Origin: Gemmatimonadota bacterium
GTDB taxonomy: Bacteria; Gemmatimonadota; Gemmatimonadetes; Longimicrobiales; RSA9
DNA length: 11,424 nt
Reading direction: 5' to 3'
Assembly: GCA_012027055.1 (NCBI GenBank)
Contig: VEPF01000142.1
Span: forward strand, 1-11,424
Shown: in pieces, positions 6,723 through 11,424 of the stretch
How positions within the stretch are numbered: the stretch's first letter is position 1
Layout of the letters: every line of letters starts with the position of its first letter
Notes under the pieces: generated by a model
What the model saw: only the letters and a program-made list of their open reading frames with translations
Database searches by the model: none
What the model was told of the DNA's origin: nothing
Made by a program: the position numbers and the translations under genes

Positions 6723-7964
6723 TCAACGGAACAGCAGCGGCGCGAACTGGTACAGGTCCCGCCGCCAGGTCAACCACTCGTGCGCCGTCCCCGGCGACTC
6801 GTAGTAGACGTTCCTGATGCCCGCGGAGTCGAGACTCTGGTGCAGCACCAGGATGTTGGGATTGCGCGCCCGCTCCTCCGTGCCGGTGCCGAGGAACAGC
6901 ACTTTGACGCGCGCGTTGAAGGCTTTTGGGTCCGCCATGATCTTGTCGAATTCCGCCTGCGGCACGGCCGGGCTGAAACCGCCGATGTAGGCGAATGTGT
7001 CCAGGTTCCGCAACGTGGTGAGGAACGTCTGGCCACCACCCATCGAGAGCCCGGCCATCGCCCGGTGCTCCCGGTCGGGGATGGTCCGGTAGGCGCGGTC
7101 CATCTCCGGGATTATGTCGTTGATCATGACCGGCGCGAAGCCGCTCAGGAACGGCGTCAGGTCGCGTCCCGGGCCACGCGCCGGCGCACCCGCAGCCGGC
7201 GCCGCACCCGGCGGCGCATTGGCGGGCCGCGGCGGGGCACCAGGCGCGGCCGCAGCCGCAGCCGCAGGAGGCGCCGGGGGCCTCATGCCGGGCGGGAAGT
7301 ACTGAATCCCGCCATCATCGGAAACCAGGATCATCGGCACGGCTTTGCCGGCCGCGATCAGGTTGTCCATGATGAAGTTCATGCGGCCCTGCGTGGGCCA
7401 CCCGAACTGGTCCTCGCCGAACCCGTGCTGGATGTAGAGCACGGGGTAACGAAGGTTCGGATGCTCGTCGTAGCCGGGCGGCGTGTAGACGAAAGCCAGC
7501 CGCCACTTGCCCGTGGTCTTCGAGAAGTACCAGTGCTGCCGGACCTCGCCGTGCGGGACGTTGGCCGGCTGGTAGAATGCCTCGTCCGGCGCAGGCACCT
7601 CGATGGCGCTCTGCGGCCGACTGCTCCCGAAATAGGTGTTGGTGGCCGGGTCCGCCACCGAGCTGCCATCGATCCCGATCGAGTAGTAGTGGAAGCCAGG
7701 CGCCTGTGGGGGCGTGGTTACCAGCCAGAAGCCGGCCGTGTCCCTGGTCATCGCGTAGGTGCCGCCGCCCACCCTCACCTCAACCTTCGCGGCATCCGGC
7801 GCCTGCACGCGGAAAGTCGCGCTCAGGTCCGGGTTGATGCGCGGATATTCCTGCCCCGGCACGTTCAGCACCGATGGCTTCGAACCCGCGGCCTGCTGGG
7901 CGTGCGCCCCGCACGGCCACGTCGCGAGCGCGGCCATGGCCAGCAGCGCCTGGTAGCGGTTCAT
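6723..7964 (-). CDS. Secreted CE1/Fes-like esterase with long Ala/Pro insertion
   Basis: A predicted exported serine esterase, 413 residues, third member of the paralogous set. The Sec signal covers residues 1-22 (MNRYQALLAMAALATWPCGAHA). The E-set domain spans about 48-105 (ATFRVQAPDAAKVEVRVGG, GFHYYSIGIDGSSVADP). The esterase domain shows NVPHG at 135-139, YTPPGYDE at 160-167 and YIQHGFGEDQFGW at 177-189. The nucleophile is S307 (GLSMGG), the histidine H395 (GTAHEW) and the likely acid E363 or E364 (GTGTEE). Residues about 223-268 are an Ala/Pro/Gly-rich insertion, longer than in the 3403 paralogue but at the same place. The start at 7964-7962 overlaps the stop codon of the TAXI gene by one base (TGATG) and has GGGGAAGAAG upstream, so the two are probably translationally coupled. 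Confidence 0.92.
   Translation of the reverse strand: MNRYQALLAMAALATWPCGAHAQQAAGSKPSVLNVPGQEYPRINPDLSATFRVQAPDAAKVEVRVGGGTYAMTRDTAGFWLVTTPPQAPGFHYYSIGIDGSSVADPATNTYFGSSRPQSAIEVPAPDEAFYQPANVPHGEVRQHWYFSKTTGKWRLAFVYTPPGYDEHPNLRYPVLYIQHGFGEDQFGWPTQGRMNFIMDNLIAAGKAVPMILVSDDGGIQYFPPGMRPPAPPAAAAAAAPGAPPRPANAPPGAAPAAGAPARGPGRDLTPFLSGFAPVMINDIIPEMDRAYRTIPDREHRAMAGLSMGGGQTFLTTLRNLDTFAYIGGFSPAVPQAEFDKIMADPKAFNARVKVLFLGTGTEERARNPNILVLHQSLDSAGIRNVYYESPGTAHEWLTWRRDLYQFAPLLFR
7249..7266. repeat. Hexamer tandem repeat inside the esterase insertion
   Basis: Three copies of GCCGCA in a row encode part of the polyalanine stretch of the 6723-7964 protein. Because the unit is six bases, gain or loss of copies would lengthen or shorten the insertion without breaking the frame. 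Confidence 0.6.
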
Positions 7965-9055
7965 CACTTCTTCCCCTCCGGTTTCAGGTGGCCGCGTTCC
8001 CGGTAGTACCGCGCGGCGCCGGGGTGCAGCGGCACTTCGAAGGCCTGCCCGACGTTGTGCACGTTGTACGAGAAGTTCAGCTGGCTCCACTGCAGCAGGT
8101 GCTGCTGCTCATCGAGCGCTTTGGCCACGTCGTACGCGAAGCTGTCCGGGACGTCCGCCCGCGTGTAGACCACGGTCCCGGTGCGCACCACGGTGCGCAT
8201 CGGATGCTCGATCCCGGGCAGCAGGCCCACCGGGATGGTGCCGGGCTGGTAAAAGCCGTCGGCCGCGAGCTTCGCCAGCAGTTCATCGGGCAGCTGGATG
8301 TAGTTGAGCTTGAAGCGCTGGCTCACCACGGTCCACACCGCGAACTCCGGTGCGCTGGTCAGCCCCTGGCAGCCGTAGATGATGATGTCGAAGTCCTCGC
8401 GGTCCGCCATGCTGGCACTGATCCGGCCGCCGGCGGCCAGGATCGTGTCGCGGGGCAGACCGAAGTAGGAGAGGATGACGTCGCTCTGACCCGCGGCCCC
8501 ACCACCTCCGGCCAGTACCTTGATCGGCCACCGCCTGGCGCGGATTTGCGAAAGGTCCGTGATGCCGGTTTCCGCGCGAGCCGCCACTACCAGGTAGTTC
8601 GGCGACTGGATGTTCGCGATCAGCCGCAGGTTGGTGCGCGGCTTTTCCGCCGCATATGGACCGGTGCCCCGATAGGCGCCGACCATGTTCTGCATGGACG
8701 TGGCGCCGAAGTCCACCGGTCCCAGGCCCGGCTTGTTGCGCGGCGCCAGCACCTCCGGGACGATCGGGTCCGGCCGGTACGGCGGTGGCTCTCGCCGGTC
8801 CGCGACGATGAGCGGCGAGGGCATGGCGTTGCAGTTGTAGCAGATCTGGACGTCGTATCCGTACGGCTGCATGGCCTGCCGGACTACCTCGGCCAGCGCG
8901 CCCCACGGGCAGAGCATACATGCCCCACCCATCACGGGGCGCTTCACCGCGATGCCGGTCGGCGCCGCTCCGCCGGTCGGCTGCTGCCCGGCAAGGGGCG
9001 TGGCTGACAGCAGCAGGAAAAGCACTCCGTACCTGGACCAACTGGACCTCGGCAT
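7964..9055 (-). CDS. TAXI-family TRAP solute-binding protein with two CxxC motifs
   Basis: A predicted exported binding protein of the TAXI type, 363 residues, which in known systems delivers carboxylate-type solutes to a TRAP permease. The Sec signal covers about residues 1-23 (cleavage near LAG-QQ). Family features are GALAEVV at 52-58, NLRLIANIQSPNYLVVAARAETGITDLSQIRARR at about 142-175, the Gly-rich loop at 182-189, TIPVGLLPG at 273-281, and the C-terminal signature VPLHPGAARYYRERG at 341-355. The usual Gly/Tyr-rich N-terminal segment is replaced by GGACMLCPWG (C46, C49), followed by ICYNCN (C72, C75). An extra Pro/Arg-rich segment follows at about 83-112. No TRAP membrane subunit is in the window. 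The ATG at 9055 has GGGAGG seven bases upstream. Its stop overlaps the next esterase start; the carboxylesterase gene before it ends 49 bp away. The ligand is unknown. Confidence 0.85.
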   Translation of the reverse strand: MPRSSWSRYGVLFLLLSATPLAGQQPTGGAAPTGIAVKRPVMGGACMLCPWGALAEVVRQAMQPYGYDVQICYNCNAMPSPLIVADRREPPPYRPDPIVPEVLAPRNKPGLGPVDFGATSMQNMVGAYRGTGPYAAEKPRTNLRLIANIQSPNYLVVAARAETGITDLSQIRARRWPIKVLAGGGGAAGQSDVILSYFGLPRDTILAAGGRISASMADREDFDIIIYGCQGLTSAPEFAVWTVVSQRFKLNYIQLPDELLAKLAADGFYQPGTIPVGLLPGIEHPMRTVVRTGTVVYTRADVPDSFAYDVAKALDEQQHLLQWSQLNFSYNVHNVGQAFEVPLHPGAARYYRERGHLKPEGKK

Positions 9056-9104
9056 CACTATACCTCCCTCTGGTGGCGCCCCGGGCACCGTCGTGTCGGC
9101 AATG

Positions 9105-10922
9105 CTAGGCCTGCGGTGTCGCCACCAGGCGACGCAGCTCGCCGTCCGGATCGTTCTTCACCTCCAGCACATCGTCGATCACCATCGTGGCGCCGGTCTG
9201 CGCGGTGAACGCCGGCCACTGCGGGATACCGCCATGATTGGGATCGCCCGTGCGCGCGAACGCCACCAGCGCCTTGCTCATCTTCTCCGCCAGCGCGTGT
9301 GCCTCCGGCGTGCCCCCGGTCTGCTGCGCGCACCGCTCCACGTGGTCGAACCAGAACGGCATGTCCTGGCAGTGGAAGGCGAGCGGGCGGCCGTCCAGCA
9401 CTTTCGTCTTCCAGCCGAACCAGTACAGGTGGACGGGGGCTCCGTTCTGCGCCGCTTTCCGCTCCGCGAGCGTGACCGTATTGGCGCGGAACCGGCCGGC
9501 CGTCGCGATCACTCCGGCCAGCTCGAAGGGTTTGGCGTTGGGCACCGCCTGCTGCGCCGCCGCGATGACCTGGTCCGTGCGCGCTCCGAACCGCTCCTGC
9601 AGGTTGGCGCGCAGCTGCTCCAGCGTGAGCAGGTGCGCCTGCGGCTTGTTGATGCCGTGATCGAACTCGTGGAACGTGCACCCGATCAACAGCGGGATAC
9701 CCGCCGAGATTTCGGGCGCCACGGGATCGACCGGATGGTGCGGGATCACCTTCCCGTCCACCACCGGACTCCACCCCACCCGCCGAGCGCTCCCCGCCGG
9801 CCCCGGCGGAACGGCACAGCTGAGTTTCTGCTGCGCACTCAGGCCGGCAGCCAGCACCTGTTCCCACGGGGACATCTGCAGTTTGTCCAGTTGTTTGCCA
9901 CTGAGACCCAGCTCCGCGAGCACCGCCTGGGCCAGCCGGTTAGACAGCTCCGCCTCGCCCTGCCTGAGCCCGGGACCGCTCAGCACCATCGCCTTGTGGA
10001 ACAGGCCCCGCGCGGCCGGCATCGCCAGCAGCGTGCTCACCTTCGAGCCGCCCCCGGACTGCCCGAAAATCGTCACGTTCCCCGGGTCGCCCCCGAACTT
10101 CGCGATGTTGTCGCGCACCCACTCCAGCGCCTGCACCAGGTCCAGCATCCCGACGTTCGCCGACGTCGCGTACCGCTCGCCCCCGATCTGCGACAGGTCC
10201 AGGTAGCCGAAGACGTTCAGGCGGTGATTCACCGACACGTAGACCACGTCGTGGTACTGCGCCAGCCGCTGCCCCTCCAGCATGGGCAGCTCGTGGCTCG
10301 AGCCGTAGGTGTAGCCCCCCCCGTGGATCCAGAAGAGCACCGGGCGCTTCGACGCGTCGTTGAGGGCCGGCGTCCACACGTTCAGGTTCAGCATTTCCTC
10401 GCCGGGATAGCCATCATCCCAGTTGTAGAGGAACTGCTCCTCCAGGTTCTTCCACGCCGCCCGCGGTGAGGGGGGCGACACCGGGCCCCAGGCAAACGCC
10501 GGCCGCACGGCCGTCCACGGGACTACGGGCTTCGGCGGCATGAAGCGATTCGCCCCGGCCGTCGTGTCGCCGTAGGGCATCCCCTTGAAGACGTAGATCC
10601 CGTCCCGCGTGTAACCCCGCACCTTGCCGGACGTGGTCTCCACCACCGCGTTCTCGGGCGTGGCCACCAGCGACGCGCCCCCGCCCCCGGTACCCGCTGC
10701 CCCGTGGGTGATGCCTGCACAGCCCGTTGCTACCGCGCTTGACCCGGCGGCACCGCCGGCCAGCACCGCCGCTGTCTTTAGCCAGGTGCGGCGGTCGAGC
10801 GGTTGCTGAAGTACGTCGAGCGGCGCAGCGCTTCCTGCTGACGCCGGATTCTCACGGGCATGAACAGCCCCGCCGACCCCCCGCTGCAGCGCGTCGTCGT
10901 TCATGGATGTCATCCGTGGCAT
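9105..10922 (-). CDS. Tat-exported type-B carboxylesterase, first gene of the cluster
   Basis: A type-B carboxylesterase (COesterase/CE10), 605 residues from the first ATG. A long N-region of about 40 residues precedes the twin-arginine signal DRRTWLKTAAVLAGG at 43-57. Cys68 after AVATG might be lipidated, but the -3 residue is Ala, so the lipobox is poor. Landmarks are FKGMPYG at 112-118, EEMLNLNVWTP at 175-185, oxyanion-hole HGGG at 200-203, nucleophile S289 (GQSGGG), likely acid E419 (TFHEF) and histidine H517 (LAFHCQD). In most relatives the acid is followed by Gly and the histidine by Gly-Ala-Glu, so both loops are atypical. Three ATGs (10922, 10913, 10904) could start the protein and none has a Shine-Dalgarno sequence. 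I keep the first because a TACAAT box lies nine bases before it. It leads the six-gene run and is a paralogue of the 4902-6593 gene. Confidence 0.92.
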   Translation of the reverse strand: MPRMTSMNDDALQRGVGGAVHARENPASAGSAAPLDVLQQPLDRRTWLKTAAVLAGGAAGSSAVATGCAGITHGAAGTGGGGASLVATPENAVVETTSGKVRGYTRDGIYVFKGMPYGDTTAGANRFMPPKPVVPWTAVRPAFAWGPVSPPSPRAAWKNLEEQFLYNWDDGYPGEEMLNLNVWTPALNDASKRPVLFWIHGGGYTYGSSHELPMLEGQRLAQYHDVVYVSVNHRLNVFGYLDLSQIGGERYATSANVGMLDLVQALEWVRDNIAKFGGDPGNVTIFGQSGGGSKVSTLLAMPAARGLFHKAMVLSGPGLRQGEAELSNRLAQAVLAELGLSGKQLDKLQMSPWEQVLAAGLSAQQKLSCAVPPGPAGSARRVGWSPVVDGKVIPHHPVDPVAPEISAGIPLLIGCTFHEFDHGINKPQAHLLTLEQLRANLQERFGARTDQVIAAAQQAVPNAKPFELAGVIATAGRFRANTVTLAERKAAQNGAPVHLYWFGWKTKVLDGRPLAFHCQDMPFWFDHVERCAQQTGGTPEAHALAEKMSKALVAFARTGDPNHGGIPQWPAFTAQTGATMVIDDVLEVKNDPDGELRRLVATPQA

Positions 10923-10931
10923 GGGGGAGGA

Positions 10932-10937
10932 ATTGTA
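10932..10937 (-). promoter_or_regulatory. Candidate -10 box for the esterase cluster
   Basis: The minus strand reads TACAAT here, one base from the TATAAT consensus. It ends nine bases before the first ATG of the 9105-10922 gene. Transcription would then begin within a few bases of that ATG, giving a leaderless or nearly leaderless mRNA, which fits the absence of a Shine-Dalgarno sequence. No good -35 hexamer sits 17 bp upstream, so the call is tentative. Confidence 0.35.
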
Positions 10938-10961
10938 AACTGCAGTATGGTACTGACCCCG

Positions 10962-10991
10962 AGCCTAAGGATCGGCAGATCCGCCCGTCAA
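10962..10991 (-). promoter_or_regulatory. Alternative promoter with internal dyad
   Basis: The minus strand reads TTGACG (10991-10986), 18 bases, then TAGGCT (10967-10962), an acceptable -35/-10 pair for the esterase cluster. The spacer contains the inverted repeat GGATC-GGCA-GATCC at 10969-10982, where a repressor could block the promoter. It competes with the TACAAT candidate nearer the gene; I cannot choose between them from sequence. Confidence 0.3.
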
Positions 10992-11018
10992 TAGCGCCGA
11001 TACGTCGAAAGACGGGCG
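10982..11018. repeat. 8-bp inverted repeat in the control region
   Basis: CGCCCGTC at 10982-10989 and GACGGGCG at 11011-11018 are exact reverse complements 21 bp apart. The left arm overlaps the candidate -35 element and the neighbouring dyad. Within the loop, CGTC-GAAA-GACG can form a small competing hairpin that uses the right arm. Regulatory meaning is uncertain. Confidence 0.3.
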
Positions 11019-11020
11019 AC

Positions 11021-11036
11021 TGCGCGATTTCGCGCA
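11021..11036. promoter_or_regulatory. Near-perfect 16-bp dyad, candidate operator
   Basis: TGCGCGA and TCGCGCA, 7-bp exact arms around a central TT, form a compact dyad in the middle of the divergent region between the esterase cluster and the arabinofuranosidase-like gene. Size and symmetry match operators of dimeric helix-turn-helix regulators such as the LacI or TetR families. No regulator gene is in the window to pair with it. Confidence 0.4.
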
Positions 11037-11068
11037 CCCCCGTTCCTCGCAGGCAGCCGCCCTGGCCA

Positions 11069-11098
11069 CTTACATACCTCTTACGTATTTCTTACATA
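11069..11098. promoter_or_regulatory. Three direct repeats at 11-bp period, candidate operator/promoter
   Basis: CTTACATA (11069-11076), CTTACGTA (11080-11087) and CTTACATA (11091-11098) are separated by exactly three bases each, giving an 11-bp period. It is a distinctly AT-rich patch in GC-rich DNA. Head-to-tail repeats at one helical turn are how OmpR/PhoB-family response regulators bind, and pho boxes of several phyla share the CTTA/TTAC-type core. The array lies 81 bp before the arabinofuranosidase-like gene. TTACAT at 11070 and TACATA at 11093, 17 bases apart, could also act as a weak -35/-10 pair for that gene, so promoter and operator may overlap. Confidence 0.5.
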
Positions 11099-11104
11099 AC
11101 GACG

Positions 11105-11130
11105 CCCCGGAACGGGTTCGTTCCACGGGG
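11105..11130. other. Leader hairpin before the arabinofuranosidase-like gene
   Basis: CCCC plus GGAACG pairs with CGTTCC plus GGGG around a GGTT loop, with a two-base bulge (AC) on the 3' side, giving ten pairs. It ends 49 bases before the ATG at 11180, so it would lie in the 5' leader if transcription starts near the 11-bp repeats. It does not cover the start codon, and no T-run follows. Its role is unknown. Confidence 0.35.
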
Positions 11131-11179
11131 TGCCGACTTCGAGTTTCCAGGAACATCACCTTCACTCCTGCGGGTGCTT

Positions 11180-11424
11180 ATGGGATTCTCCGGACGCATG
11201 CCTGGTGGCATCCCCTTCGTGACGCGGCCCGTGCTTGCGAGTGCGGTTGCACTCGTGCTGCTGAGCGCTGCCGTGCAGCCAGCGCTGGCGCAAGGACGCG
11301 AGCCGCCGCCACCCCCGCTGCCGACGGGGCCGATCACGGCGACCGTGGACCTGGGCCGTACGGGCGAGCCGATCGACAGGCGCCTGTACGGTTACTTCAT
11401 GGAGAACCTCGGTAACATGTTCGA
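11180..11424 (+). CDS. Secreted alpha-L-arabinofuranosidase-like protein, N-terminus only (partial)
   Basis: The frame is open from ATG 11180 to the window end, giving 81 complete codons. Residues 1-37 form a Sec signal (Arg-containing start, hydrophobic VLASAVALVLLSAAV, cleavage after ALA before Q38). A Pro-rich linker follows (about 41-48). Then comes TVDLGRTGEPIDRRLYGYFMENLGNMF, which resembles the N-terminus of GH51-type alpha-L-arabinofuranosidases (I-x-x-x-I/L-Y-G-x-F-x-E-x-L/H-G). In that family the enzyme removes terminal arabinose from arabinoxylan or arabinan. The catalytic glutamates lie beyond the window, so the call rests on about 25 residues. No strong ribosome binding site precedes either the ATG at 11180 or the in-frame ATG at 11198. 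It is divergent from the esterase cluster and shares its control region. Confidence 0.6.
   Translation, partial: MGFSGRMPGGIPFVTRPVLASAVALVLLSAAVQPALAQGREPPPPPLPTGPITATVDLGRTGEPIDRRLYGYFMENLGNMF

Noticed and set aside
2204..10469. Long open frames on the plus strand opposite the esterase cluster, such as 2204-3571, 3367-4611, 5331-6584, 6684-8006 and 8871-10469
   Set aside because: They run antisense to genes with clear catalytic motifs. Their translations are rich in Arg, Ala, His and Pro with no domain-like sequence, as expected of antisense frames in GC-rich genes.
11069..11098. The 11-bp repeats as a small CRISPR array
   Set aside because: The repeats are 8 bases with 3-base spacers, far below CRISPR dimensions, and there are no cas genes.
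11092..11337. An 81-codon minus-strand open frame opposite the arabinofuranosidase-like gene
   Set aside because: The plus strand here encodes a good signal peptide and a family-like N-terminus; the minus translation is low in hydrophobic pattern and looks like an antisense shadow.

Overview
The window is GC-rich throughout, with coding genes packed tightly and strong third-position GC bias. Exported proteins carry Sec signals ending in Ala-Gln-Gln-like cleavage sites or Tat signals. This suits a free-living, polymer-degrading bacterium such as a member of Gemmatimonadota, Acidobacteriota or a high-GC proteobacterium. No marker gene is present, so the placement is a guess. There are no tRNA or rRNA genes, insertion sequences or CRISPR arrays.

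Layout. (1) Positions 1-835, minus: an aldo/keto reductase cut off by the window edge. (2) Positions 1033-2055, plus: a four-helix membrane protein with two DUF3592 units, divergent from the reductase. (3) A perfect-arm hairpin at 2091-2124 separates it from the convergent main cluster. (4) Positions 2159-10922, minus: six genes in one direction. In transcription order they are a Tat-exported type-B carboxylesterase (10922-9105), a TAXI-type TRAP solute-binding protein (9055-7964), a secreted CE1/Fes-like esterase (7964-6723, overlapping the TAXI gene by one base), a second Tat-exported type-B carboxylesterase (6593-4902), and two more CE1/Fes-like esterases (4629-3403 and 3343-2159). (5) A 257-bp divergent control region at 10923-11179 is rich in repeats and dyads. 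(6) From 11180, plus: the first 81 codons of a secreted protein whose N-terminus looks like a GH51-type alpha-L-arabinofuranosidase.

Interpretation. The six-gene cluster looks like one function: five exported esterases of two unrelated alpha/beta-hydrolase families, plus an exported carboxylate-type binding protein. With the divergent arabinofuranosidase-like gene, the simplest reading is removal of acyl groups (acetyl, feruloyl or other aroyl esters) from arabinose-decorated plant polysaccharide outside the cytoplasm, with capture of a released acid. Substrates are inferred; the sequence does not show them.

The points most worth following are the TAXI protein with two CxxC motifs translationally coupled to an esterase, three direct repeats at exact 11-bp spacing in the control region, and a long inverted repeat inside the cluster whose pairing is better in the RNA of the gene-sense strand.
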